In this document: positions 14,495 to 22,164 of the stretch, piece after piece | How the letters are laid out: each line of letters starts with the position of its first letter | Numbering within the stretch: the stretch's first letter is position 1 | Source: a virus | Direction: 5' to 3' (one strand) | Virus record (IMG/VR): IMGVR_UViG_3300031951_001322 | Location: 1 to 22,164 of that record | Length of the DNA: 22,164 nt | Notes under the pieces: model-generated | The model's database searches: none | Told to the model about the DNA's origin: nothing | The model's input: the letters and a program-made list of their open reading frames with translations, nothing else | Translations under genes and position numbers: made by a program

Positions 14495-16937
14495 TTGGTT
14501 CTCCTTGAGTTGGCATTGAAGGTTCGGCAGGTGCCGATGGTAGTTGAGCAGGAGCCATCTGTTGGATGGTCTGATGCGTCAATTTCGAATTCTCGATTGC
14601 AATCTTGGTTTGATTGTCATCGATGTGCTCTTGCATGTCCTTCTGCAAGCGATCCCTAGCCAACTGGATGTCGGCTTGATCCTTGGCTGTCTTGCGCTGT
14701 GTCTCGGCCATGTTGGTGTCCTTGACCACTTGGGCGTCAGGCGGCAGCACTTGCGGTGCGTTCTTGCGCTGCTGGGCCATCTGGATGAGTTGCGCCAGAG
14801 CCTGCTGGAACTGGCCAAACACCTGCTGGGTGTCGAGCATGACGTGCGCGCCCACGGTGGTGTACACCTTGTCGATGGTGGCCGTGAGTGCTGGATCGTC
14901 GTAGTCGTCCACAGGCTTGCCCACAGAGTCCTCCACGTAGCCGTTCGAGCGGTTGAGGTACCACAGCGTCATGTGCTGCTTCAAGTGCTCGATCAGGTTG
15001 TTGAGGTAGTTCGGGTCTGCGAATGGCGACTGGCCCAAGAACGGGTTGAGCGCGAATTGCAGGTGATCCTGAATGTGCGCGATGTGATCCTGTTGCAGGT
15101 ACGCATAGGCTGGTTGGCCAATGAGCAATGCAGCGTTCTCGTCGGCCGATGTGCGCTGCTCTGGGGCTGGCACGTCCTTCATCAACTCGTTGATGTTTGG
15201 CACCTTCATTTGCTTGAGCATGCGTGAGAGCACGGCGCTCATGTTGAACTGCTCGGGGTGCTTCTCAGCCAGCGCCAGCACGGCTTGGTTCTGAGCCATG
15301 CGCTGGGTCTCACTGAAGATGTGAGGGTCAGACACAGGCACCACGTCGGTGTTCTTCTCGAAGTCGTCGCGTGTGATTTCCAACTCGGCAACCACGTCGC
15401 CCTTCTTCATCTCCTCGAAGTGCCAGCGGTTCAGGCGGCACAGAATCTTCAGCACACGGGCCTGCGAGTCGTGCATGCGTGCGTGGATCGACGAGAACAC
15501 CGCAGCGCCCTGCTCGATCAATGCCTGCGTGGTGCCCACGGGCGCGTTGCTGGTGATGTCGGCGATCTTCTCTTCGCTGGTGGTGACCACGCCCTTGGCT
15601 GCTGTGTCCAGCCAGCCCAGCAATTGGAACAGCACGGGGCTGGGCGGGTTGAATGGCATGGGCATGGCGATCTGGCGAATGTCCTGCACGCCGGGTGCGC
15701 CCTCGATCTCAATGATCTGGGTGACATCGACCTGTTGAGACTGGCCACTGATTTTCGCGCCCTTCAACTTCAGCATGGTGGCCGAGTTGTTGATGTGCGC
15801 AGTGTCCAGCAAGGCACGCAGAGCGCCCGTCAAGGCCGCGCTGAGGCCACCGATGAGGTGAGGTAGGCCAATGGCATATGCGCCCCTCCATGGGATGAAT
15901 TTGAACTCCACGACCCAGTCCAGCTTGGTCATGGTCTTATCTTGCTCTTCCCAGTTGCGGTACAGGCCCACCACTTGGTTGTCGAGTTCATCGACCATCA
16001 AGATGTACGGGGCCATCTCGCCCTTGGTCTTCTTGTCGTCCTCGAGTTCGAGGTAGCAGTAGATGTGGTAGACCTTGCGCAGGCCATCCTTGTTGTCTTC
16101 GAACTGCTTGCCCTCGACCTTGTTGTTGGCCTGCTCGACTTTATTCTGATCCAGCGTGCCCGAGGCTTTGATGTAGTTCACGTCGCGGTACATGCCAGTG
16201 CGGATGCGGCGCTCGAACTCGTACTGGGTGATCTCGTGGACTTCGGCCGCACGCTGGGCCGTGTAGAAGTTGGTGGCGGCGAACGGCAGGATCACACGGT
16301 CGATGGGCAGGAACTCCACGCAAGGGCGCTTCTTCTGCTCGTCGAACCACAGTTTGAAGTACTGCGATCCACCCAGTGGCAACTGCGTGAGCAACTGCTC
16401 TTGCTCGTCCTTGAACTCTTCGATCTGTTCGGTGATCTGCCAATTGAGGTAATCACGCTTGCGCTCTGACTTGGCCGCTTTAAGGTCGTCCATCTTGCCA
16501 AGAATCTTGGTCTTAACGGGGCCGTCAGGCGGGAACATCTCTTTGATGGCGCGGCTGGCAAAGTCCACGCAGCCCTCAGCCATGGCCGGGTGAACCACCT
16601 TGCTGGCACCCATGAACGTGGCACCACCGGGGGCGTCGTTGCCCATGCCAGTGCGACGTATGCCCTCCTCGTACTGCTTGTCGCGCAGTGACCGCGCTTC
16701 CTTGTCAGTCTCGAGCAAGTCAAGGTAGCGGAAAGCCAGATTGGTCAGTTCGCTGGGGTCAATGACGTCTGCGAGGTTGTCGTAGAACTCAGGGTTGAAC
16801 TCGGGGCCGTCCTCGATGGTGACGATGGCCGAGCCATCCGGCTGCTCCTCGGTCTCCAAATCAGGCAGGTCTACAACAGCACTGCCGTCTTCTTGCTCTT
16901 CAATGTCGAAGTCGTTTGGATTTTGTTCGGACATCAT
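14481..16937 (-). CDS. Portal protein, large podovirus/P22-like type
   Basis: The product has 818 residues. ATG 16937 overlaps the preceding stop (ATGA); a second ATG follows directly. Residues 13-25 and 30-42 carry two copies of EEQ.DGSA.V, shared with the scaffold. Residues about 60-140 begin the portal core (LTNLAFRYLDLLETDKEARSL, then PAMAEGCVDFASRAIKEMFPP). Other landmarks are PCVEFLPIDRVILP, the hydrophobic GGLSAALTGALRALLDTAHINNSAT, NPPSPVLFQLLGWLDTAAKGV with TSNAPVGTTQALIEQG, and VVPVSDPHIFSETQRMAQNQA. The C-terminal 150 residues are Gln-rich helix, consistent with a barrel domain. It forms the dodecameric vertex through which terminase pumps DNA. Size and motif order fit the portals of P22-like and related podoviruses. 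Confidence 0.88.
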   Translation of the reverse strand: MMSEQNPNDFDIEEQEDGSAVVDLPDLETEEQPDGSAIVTIEDGPEFNPEFYDNLADVIDPSELTNLAFRYLDLLETDKEARSLRDKQYEEGIRRTGMGNDAPGGATFMGASKVVHPAMAEGCVDFASRAIKEMFPPDGPVKTKILGKMDDLKAAKSERKRDYLNWQITEQIEEFKDEQEQLLTQLPLGGSQYFKLWFDEQKKRPCVEFLPIDRVILPFAATNFYTAQRAAEVHEITQYEFERRIRTGMYRDVNYIKASGTLDQNKVEQANNKVEGKQFEDNKDGLRKVYHIYCYLELEDDKKTKGEMAPYILMVDELDNQVVGLYRNWEEQDKTMTKLDWVVEFKFIPWRGAYAIGLPHLIGGLSAALTGALRALLDTAHINNSATMLKLKGAKISGQSQQVDVTQIIEIEGAPGVQDIRQIAMPMPFNPPSPVLFQLLGWLDTAAKGVVTTSEEKIADITSNAPVGTTQALIEQGAAVFSSIHARMHDSQARVLKILCRLNRWHFEEMKKGDVVAELEITRDDFEKNTDVVPVSDPHIFSETQRMAQNQAVLALAEKHPEQFNMSAVLSRMLKQMKVPNINELMKDVPAPEQRTSADENAALLIGQPAYAYLQQDHIAHIQDHLQFALNPFLGQSPFADPNYLNNLIEHLKQHMTLWYLNRSNGYVEDSVGKPVDDYDDPALTATIDKVYTTVGAHVMLDTQQVFGQFQQALAQLIQMAQQRKNAPQVLPPDAQVVKDTNMAETQRKTAKDQADIQLARDRLQKDMQEHIDDNQTKIAIENSKLTHQTIQQMAPAQLPSAPAEPSMPTQGEPNGNV

Positions 16938-19900
16938 TTAGCCTTTTTGTTCATCATCATTTCGTAGCGCATTGTCCCAGCATTCTTGTGGACGACAACG
17001 GCCTTTTTCGGAGCGACGTGCTTGTGCTCATCGTCACCGTGGCGCATGGTCAGGTGACGCTGGGCCATGCCATTCTGTTCGGGGAATGCATGGAAGTCAT
17101 CATGCCCCATTGCTGGGTGACGGCCAACTTGGCCACCCTCAGCGTAGAACTTGATTGCTTGCGGTGCGCGGTACTCTTTGCCAGCGGCCTTGATCTGATC
17201 TTCTGGCTTGTCAATCTCGTACTCGCCATTGTTCTTTTGCGCGTGCTCGATGTGCTTTTGGTTCACGTTGTGAGTGAACGATGTCTCGTGGCCAATGTTG
17301 CTGGTGGACTCAGTGGGCGTGGTCATCAAGATGTGACCAGCGTCCTTGCCGTTCTTGGTCTTGAAGCGATCCTTGGGCAGGAACTCTGTGTCTTTGAAAC
17401 GTGAGTCGGTCGGGATCATGTGATCCACGGTCTGCATTTCTCCGGTTTTCTTGTTCTTCTTGCGAATGGGCACGTTCACCAAGCGTGGGTGCAGGATGTG
17501 CTGGCGCTGGTAGTCGTAGCGTTTGCCGTCAACGGTCGTGTGGCCGTAGTGGGAGTTTTCCTCGGAGGTCTTGCGGCCGGAGCCGTTGAAGTGGCCTTCT
17601 GGGCCTTCTGCCTTCTCTTCTTCGGTCAACTCGTGTTCGGCACGGCCTGTCGTCCAGTACTTAGCGTGCGTGATGTGCTCCTCCATCTTCTTGGCCATGG
17701 GAGAGCCGCGCTTCACGTCGGTGACCATGTACGAGCCCTTGGGCGGTGTCTTGTTGCCCTGCTCGTTTGTGAAGTCGCCCTTGTTGTCGGCAGCATGGAT
17801 GGTGTTGCGCACACGTGCCTTGTCGCGGCCGATGTTCTCGCTGATCTCCTGACCCTTCTTGACCTTGGGGCCAACGTTGGAGTGAGTCACGTGATAGCCG
17901 TTCTCGGGGTCGTGCAACTCGTTGGTCTTGCCGTATGAGTTGGCAATGATGTCAGGCTTGTCTTCGGCTCTGCGCTGCTCGTTCAAGTGACGGATGGCGT
18001 GGCGTGAGGACACGTCGGTCTCGTCCACCACGTTCGGACGGAACAGCAGGCGCTGGTTGTTCTTGTCTGCCTTCTTGGCTGCTTCGCGCATCGATCCTGT
18101 GTGGGCCAGAATCCAGTCGCGTGTCATGGCTGGGTCGTGTTTGGCCTGCTCGTGTGTTGCGCGGCGCACGGCAGCATGCACGTACTGCGACTCAGCGTTG
18201 GGCGCGAAGCATGTGCCCCTGCTGGTGTCCACAACGCCCTTAGCGTCCTTGCCACCACCGCAGCCCTCGGTCTGGCCGGGGCAGGTGTTGATGACGTGGT
18301 ACTTCATGTTGTCGCCATGGCCAGACGTGTACAGCGCATGGCCTGCTACACCCTTGGATGCAAAGCCCACGTGTGTGCGGCCTTGCTCGTCGGTCTCGTG
18401 GCGCACGGTGTCCAGCTTCTCTGACTCGTCCAGCGTGTTGTTCTTGGCACCCAAGTGCTTGGCGTCACGCAGGCGTTGCGTCGCTTCTTTCTCAGCCGCC
18501 AGTTGCTCTTTGGGTGACTTGGCAAAGTGCTCTGCCAGTGTGTCTTTGTGAATCTTGCCGATTTGGCCAAGGCTCAATGGGTCGCGGTTTTCGGAACCAT
18601 ACACATCGGCACGTGCCTTGTTGATGTCCTTGAGGCCGGGCACCACAACTTTCTTGCCCTTCTTGTTGACCCAGCTACGGCCGTGAAGCATGTGATGAGG
18701 GATCACAATGCCAGTCACACCGCCGGGGCCTTCAGCCTTGATCGTGATGCGCTTGGATGGGGCTGGTGTCGGCTCTTCGTCGTCGTCGCCTGCGTCTGCT
18801 GCTGGCGCTTTCTTTGCAGCCAACTCGGCCTTCATGTCTTCCACCGACTTAGCCGATCCACCCTTGGCCATCCTCTGGCCACCACCCAGAGCGGCCATGG
18901 TCTGCCCTTGGGGCGTCATGGTCAGCATGTTGCCTGCGGGTGGCGTGGGGCCTTGTGGGGCGTTGGGAGGCGCTCCAGCAGGCAGGCCACCGGGCGCGCC
19001 GGGAGCACCGGGTGCTGCACCTTGCGGGGGCTGGGGAAGTGTGGGCATCAGTTGCTGGCCACCTTGCTGTTGGCTCATGTCGATGCCGCCGATGGGCATG
19101 CCACTTGGTGTGGCCACGCCGCCGGGGCTAGGCATGCCGATGTTGCTGGTCTCTGGCGGGAAGAAGTGCTTGGGCGACATGTTCGGTGCCTCGTTCACTC
19201 CCACGTTCTTCAGGTCAACGCTGCTGCTCTTTTGGGCCAGCGCCATTCTCATTTGGGCCAGTGATGGGGTCACATTGCCTCCCTTTGCTTTTTTGATTAC
19301 GTGTGAGTCCTTGCCGTACTTCTCAGCAACGTGATAGCCGTCATGGCCAGCTTGCTTGATGGCGGCTTGGATTCGCGGGTCTTCGATGTGCTTCCAGTTG
19401 CCAGTGGCCAGTGTGTTTGCCAAGTGCTTGGCCACATCGGGAATCTTGCTGAAGTCCTTGTGCTTGGCGGCGATGTCGGCCACCTTCTCGACGTGGTCTT
19501 CGTTCTCGTAGTCAAACGGATTGCTGATCTCTTTGTCTTTGGTGTAGTTCACGTGCTCCTCGGCTTTCCATTCATCCGGGGCCACGGTGCCACCCTTTGC
19601 AAAACCGAACTCCTTCTTCTTGAAGGGCTGGTCGCGGGGCAGGTCGGCCATGCCAGCAGACTTGTTGATGCGGGACACCTCGGCGTCCGACAGCACCTTG
19701 TTGACCTTCATCGATCCACCAATCAGCCAGTTGCCTGTCATGTTGGGGTTCGTCTTGTAGCGGTAGTGGCCACCCTTGGGTATCTGGTCGGTGATGTGAG
19801 CCTTGACGGGCACCACCTTGCCCTGTGCATTGGTGCCGCGCTTGGTGGCCTCTGACTGCCAGTCCACGTCGTCTGGCATCTCCACCTCGGCCCATGCGTG

Positions 19901-20182
19901 GTTGGCAGGGCGGCGGTCGGGCGCGGTCTTCGATGGGTGCGACTTCTCGCCGATGTGGGTGGCGATGGGCAGGTCACCAGCATGCCAGCCGGGACGGTAT
20001 GCAAGGTCGCCGATCTTGGACTTAACCTTGTTGCCACGCATCTCGCCTTCCTTGGCGTCCACCCACTTGTTCATCTCCACAGGCGTGTTGGAGTCCACAA
20101 ACAGCGGGAACAGCTTGCCCGGATGCTCGGGATGCACTCGGAACAATTTGTATGCCTTGACCGTCTTTTTTGGTTCTGCCAT
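16934..20182 (-). CDS. Large multidomain (polyvalent) phage protein, 1082 aa
   Basis: ATG 20182 is preferred to TTG 20194, because GAGGG lies just before it. Residues 1-190 form a domain with YKLFRVHPEHPGKLFPLFVD, YRPGWHAGDLPIATHIG, PVKAHITDQIP and YRYKTNPNMTGNWLIGG, known to me from phage and gut-bacterial proteins without assigned function. Residues about 205-297 hold ISNPFDYENEDHVEKV, GNWKHIEDP and IQAAIKQAGHDGYHVAE, resembling the C-terminal half of ART-PolyVal ADP-ribosyltransferase domains; the N-terminal catalytic half is not seen. Residues 370-425 are Pro/Gly/Gln linker. Residues about 615-780 contain NTCPGQTEGCGGG, GTCFAP and ANSYGKTNE, resembling mycobacteriophage Gp88-type proteins. 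A basic tail ends the chain. GG motifs lie at about 195, 300, 440 and 1016. The protein lies between terminase and portal, so it may be virion-borne and injected. Function is unproven. Confidence 0.78.
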   Translation of the reverse strand: MAEPKKTVKAYKLFRVHPEHPGKLFPLFVDSNTPVEMNKWVDAKEGEMRGNKVKSKIGDLAYRPGWHAGDLPIATHIGEKSHPSKTAPDRRPANHAWAEVEMPDDVDWQSEATKRGTNAQGKVVPVKAHITDQIPKGGHYRYKTNPNMTGNWLIGGSMKVNKVLSDAEVSRINKSAGMADLPRDQPFKKKEFGFAKGGTVAPDEWKAEEHVNYTKDKEISNPFDYENEDHVEKVADIAAKHKDFSKIPDVAKHLANTLATGNWKHIEDPRIQAAIKQAGHDGYHVAEKYGKDSHVIKKAKGGNVTPSLAQMRMALAQKSSSVDLKNVGVNEAPNMSPKHFFPPETSNIGMPSPGGVATPSGMPIGGIDMSQQQGGQQLMPTLPQPPQGAAPGAPGAPGGLPAGAPPNAPQGPTPPAGNMLTMTPQGQTMAALGGGQRMAKGGSAKSVEDMKAELAAKKAPAADAGDDDEEPTPAPSKRITIKAEGPGGVTGIVIPHHMLHGRSWVNKKGKKVVVPGLKDINKARADVYGSENRDPLSLGQIGKIHKDTLAEHFAKSPKEQLAAEKEATQRLRDAKHLGAKNNTLDESEKLDTVRHETDEQGRTHVGFASKGVAGHALYTSGHGDNMKYHVINTCPGQTEGCGGGKDAKGVVDTSRGTCFAPNAESQYVHAAVRRATHEQAKHDPAMTRDWILAHTGSMREAAKKADKNNQRLLFRPNVVDETDVSSRHAIRHLNEQRRAEDKPDIIANSYGKTNELHDPENGYHVTHSNVGPKVKKGQEISENIGRDKARVRNTIHAADNKGDFTNEQGNKTPPKGSYMVTDVKRGSPMAKKMEEHITHAKYWTTGRAEHELTEEEKAEGPEGHFNGSGRKTSEENSHYGHTTVDGKRYDYQRQHILHPRLVNVPIRKKNKKTGEMQTVDHMIPTDSRFKDTEFLPKDRFKTKNGKDAGHILMTTPTESTSNIGHETSFTHNVNQKHIEHAQKNNGEYEIDKPEDQIKAAGKEYRAPQAIKFYAEGGQVGRHPAMGHDDFHAFPEQNGMAQRHLTMRHGDDEHKHVAPKKAVVVHKNAGTMRYEMMMNKKAK

Positions 20183-20250
20183 GTTCGCCCTCAATGAATA
20201 GATGAATTATGCCGTCAGGTCAAGCGTTTGGGCAATCAGGGCAGCGGCCA

Positions 20251-20469
20251 TCACTCTGACACACACCCAGTTCCTTGCATGACCTTGGCGTTGCGCTCTC
20301 TGATCCATTCGCGCAGTTGCTGCACAGCCTGCTGCTCGGAGACCTCGGCCGTGGGGCTGGCGAGGACTTCGTATCGGTTCTTGCACACAGTAGTGCGCAC
20401 ACCGTCCTGTTGGGTGATTCGCTCATAGTCTGGGCCTACCTTGCTGTAATAGAAATTCTCTTCTGACAT
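20251..20469 (-). CDS. Small hypothetical phage protein (72 aa)
   Basis: AGGAG lies six bases before ATG 20469. The product begins MSEENFYYSKVGPDYERITQ, continues with DGVRTTVCKNRYEVLASP and ends with a helix QQAVQQLREWIRERNAKV. It has two cysteines and a single short helix. I do not recognise a family. It lies between the large terminase and the 1082-residue protein, after a 67-base gap that carries a direct repeat. A competing open frame on the same strand lacks a comparable ribosome binding site. Real expression is likely; function is unknown. Confidence 0.68.
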   Translation of the reverse strand: MSEENFYYSKVGPDYERITQQDGVRTTVCKNRYEVLASPTAEVSEQQAVQQLREWIRERNAKVMQGTGCVSE

Positions 20470-20489
20470 GTCTTGCTCCTCTGTTGATG

Positions 20490-20535
20490 CTAATCTGTTT
20501 AGTACGGGTTTCTACTTACTAATCCCTTTAGTATG
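20490..20535 (-). repeat. Pair of 17-bp imperfect direct repeats in intergenic gap
   Basis: On the minus strand, CATACTAAAGGGATTAG (20535-20519) and CGTACTAAACAGATTAG (20506-20490) match at 14 of 17 positions, with starts 29 bases apart. They fill most of the 67-base gap between the large terminase stop and the next ribosome binding site. The spacing, close to three helical turns, would suit a protein or promoter element. No canonical promoter is evident. Confidence 0.55.
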
Positions 20536-20536
20536 G

Positions 20537-21973
20537 TCATGCCCCATACGGATTCTCCCGGCCGCGCATGTTGAATATCTCTGCGTCGGTGATGTCCTCT
20601 TCCTCGATCTCGTCCCTGCGGGAGAAGTCGATGCTGATCCACCCAGCGTCACGCAGGTACCGCAATCCTTGGCTGATGCAGTCCACGAACTCGTCATGCA
20701 CCGTGCCCTCGGGGAACGAGCAGATTTGGCTGATCATGCCCTCTGCCCAGTCCTTGACGTAGCCCTTGCGCACGCTGCTCTCAGGCACCCACACGCGCCC
20801 TGCCTTGATGATGTTGGCAACGATGGACAGGCGCTGCACCTTGTCGGCCCTGCCGGGGTTGTAGGCGATCACGGGAAGGTGGGCCTGCTGTAAGTCTTGG
20901 ATAAGGGAGATGCCAGCGCTCTTGTCCTCCACGAGGATCACGTCCACCAGCTTGCGGGTCTTGCCCTCACCGTAGACCGTCTCGAACTCGTCGATCACCT
21001 TGGGGCGCAGTTGCGGGTACTGAAGGTGGTCTTGCCAGCAGTCCAGCACCATGACGCACATGCCGCCGTCCTCGGGCTTGAACACGCCCAGCGTGATGCA
21101 CCCAGTCGGGTCGTTGATGGTCTTGTCGCTGGTGGCGCAGTCGTAGGACTGGAGCACGTACTCGAGCCGGGGGAAGGCCTTGCCGTCGGGCCAGAGCCGG
21201 AACCACTCGCGCTTGACGATGCCGCCCTCCTCCGGGTCAATGATCTCAGCGTGAATCTCCTGCCGCCCGAGGTTGGTGCCCTCGTACTGCAAAATCTGCT
21301 TCTGGAAGGACTTGGCCAAGTTGGCGATGTTGCTGTACGTGCTGGCGCGGGTGATCACCACGTCGTCGCCCTCACGCTCGATCAACTCCATCACCACGTC
21401 CTTTGGCTTGGGCGTGGTCGAGCAAATCAGCTTGGTGCGGTTGCCCAGACGGATGCCGAACTGGATCATGTCCCACGACTCGCGCAGGTACTCCCATGCG
21501 GCCAACTCGTCCAGCCAGCCCCCATGGAACTGTGGCCCCCGGAAGCGCTCAGGCTCGGACGCCGGGATACCCTTGATCAGGCTCCCATTGATCAGCGTGA
21601 TCTCGTGCAGGCTGCTGTTGTACTTGGCCACCAACTCAGGCGGGATAACCTTCAGCAGGCCTGAGTCGCCCTCGAAACAGGTGCTCTTCAAGTCGCCACT
21701 GGTGGGCGCGGAGACCAGCCAGCGGGTGTTGGGCTGCTCCCATGCCCACCATGCCAGAGTTTCAGCGGCTGCACGGGTCTTTCCGGCCCCTCGGCCAGCC
21801 AGCATGAGCCAGATGCTCCACCAGTCGCCTATGGGCTCGATCTGGTGCTTGTGGGCCTTGACCTCGAGCCACTCCATCTGCCAGTTGGTGACGATCTGGG
21901 CGATGGGCGTGAGTTTGGTGTACTCCTCGTCGAGGTACTCCGTGTCTTCGAGAATGGCGTCGGCCGTGCTCAT
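20537..21973 (-). CDS. terL: Terminase large subunit (packaging ATPase/nuclease)
   Basis: The product has 478 residues and starts four bases inside the small-subunit gene (ATGA overlap). The ATPase domain shows Walker A AGRGAGKT (59-66, Lys65), the Walker B region GGWLDE (151-156, Asp155-Glu156) and the coupling motif CSTTPKP (184-190). The C-terminal RNase H-like nuclease shows YDCATSDKTINDPTG (Asp278), VILVEDKSAG (Glu349/Asp350) and HDEFVDCISQGLRYL (Asp427, Asp431). Motifs match the terminase RNase H-like domain of phages with headful-like or related packaging. Length is usual. It cuts concatemeric DNA and drives it through the portal encoded downstream. The cut mode (pac or cos) cannot be told from this window. 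Confidence 0.95.
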   Translation of the reverse strand: MSTADAILEDTEYLDEEYTKLTPIAQIVTNWQMEWLEVKAHKHQIEPIGDWWSIWLMLAGRGAGKTRAAAETLAWWAWEQPNTRWLVSAPTSGDLKSTCFEGDSGLLKVIPPELVAKYNSSLHEITLINGSLIKGIPASEPERFRGPQFHGGWLDELAAWEYLRESWDMIQFGIRLGNRTKLICSTTPKPKDVVMELIEREGDDVVITRASTYSNIANLAKSFQKQILQYEGTNLGRQEIHAEIIDPEEGGIVKREWFRLWPDGKAFPRLEYVLQSYDCATSDKTINDPTGCITLGVFKPEDGGMCVMVLDCWQDHLQYPQLRPKVIDEFETVYGEGKTRKLVDVILVEDKSAGISLIQDLQQAHLPVIAYNPGRADKVQRLSIVANIIKAGRVWVPESSVRKGYVKDWAEGMISQICSFPEGTVHDEFVDCISQGLRYLRDAGWISIDFSRRDEIEEEDITDAEIFNMRGRENPYGA

Positions 21974-22164
21974 TCTTCGGTCTGGCGCTTCAGCTTGATG
22001 GCCTTGAGCAGGTCACCGAACACATTGAGGTTGTGCTCGACCACCACCGGGGATTCGTCGTCTCCACCATGGGTGACACGGTCGCCGTACTTCTTGGGGC
22101 GCTGCTTGGCTGCATTCCACTTCCGGGCATCGATGCGCTGCTTCTGCCACGCGATGTAGGCGCT
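21970..22164 (-). CDS. terS: Terminase small subunit, C-terminal part only
   Basis: The frame is open from the window edge at 22164 to TGA at 21970 (64 residues visible). The start and the DNA-binding region are outside the window. The visible part reads SAYIAWQKQR, then IDARKWNAAKQRPKKYGDR, a pattern typical of small terminase subunits of the Sf6 gp1-like kind (RKW..A...PKKYGD). EHNLNVFGDLLKAIKLKR forms a short C-terminal helix. It overlaps the large-subunit start by four bases (ATGA), as usual for coupled terminase genes. The small subunit recognises the packaging site and recruits the large subunit. Confidence 0.85.
   Translation of the reverse strand, partial: SAYIAWQKQRIDARKWNAAKQRPKKYGDRVTHGGDDESPVVVEHNLNVFGDLLKAIKLKRQTEE

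Noticed and set aside
20206-20250. A 14-residue frame (MAAALIAQTLDLTA) overlapping the stop of the 72-aa gene
   Set aside because: Too short to support as a gene; only the TGATG overlap favours it.
20220-20426. Open frame of 68 codons on the minus strand overlapping the 72-aa gene
   Set aside because: It lacks a good ribosome binding site and lies inside a frame with AGGAG six bases before its ATG.
1-22164. CRISPR array, tRNA genes, integrase, reverse transcriptase or diversity-generating element
   Set aside because: No spaced identical repeats, tRNA-like cloverleaf or such protein motifs were seen. The repeats found are coding fibre repeats.

Overview
The window is a stretch of a tailed double-stranded DNA phage (Caudoviricetes) genome, or of an integrated copy. 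Every gene I can support lies on the minus strand, so the genes read from high to low coordinates. Spacing is very tight: most start codons have an AGGAG-type ribosome binding site, and many stop and start codons overlap (ATGA, TGATG, TAATG). No host-type housekeeping gene is seen. The portal is large and of a P22/podovirus-like type, and no tape measure or tail tube gene is present, so a podovirus-like virion is most likely. The protein families resemble those I know from phages of freshwater bacteria. That host inference rests on family resemblance and the moderately high G+C, not on a host marker.

Layout in transcription order. (1) Packaging, about 22164 to 20537: the C-terminal end of the small terminase subunit, cut by the window edge, and the complete large terminase. 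(2) A small unknown gene, then a 1082-residue multidomain protein (20182 to 16934) that may be injected or virion-associated. It carries what looks like half of an ART-PolyVal-type domain and a cysteine-containing Gp88-like region. (3) Head assembly, 16937 to 10519: portal, two very small overlapping genes, a GroES-like co-chaperonin, a scaffold-like protein, a 181-residue conserved protein, a probable decoration protein and the major capsid protein. A strong intrinsic terminator follows. (4) Virion accessory and connector genes, 10448 to 5116: a 323-residue protein with an inserted fibre-type domain, a glycine/lysine-repeat protein followed by a UUCG hairpin, two beta-rich proteins, two basic KGG-type proteins and a head-tail adaptor with an inserted discoidin-like domain. 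(5) An AT-richer HNH endonuclease gene and a zinc-ribbon protein. (6) Two long repetitive tail fibre genes. The second (1821 down to 1) has no stop codon in the window and runs off the edge.

The genes form one late-type morphogenesis programme. Terminase loads DNA through the portal into a procapsid built from capsid protein and scaffold, with the GroES-like protein probably redirecting host GroEL to fold capsid subunits. Adaptor and accessory proteins close the head, and the fibres bind the host. The most unusual features are a GG-centred short peptide motif spread over at least five proteins, a DGSAVV motif shared by the portal (twice) and the scaffold N-termini, and the 1082-residue polyvalent protein whose recognisable regions are flanked by those GG motifs.
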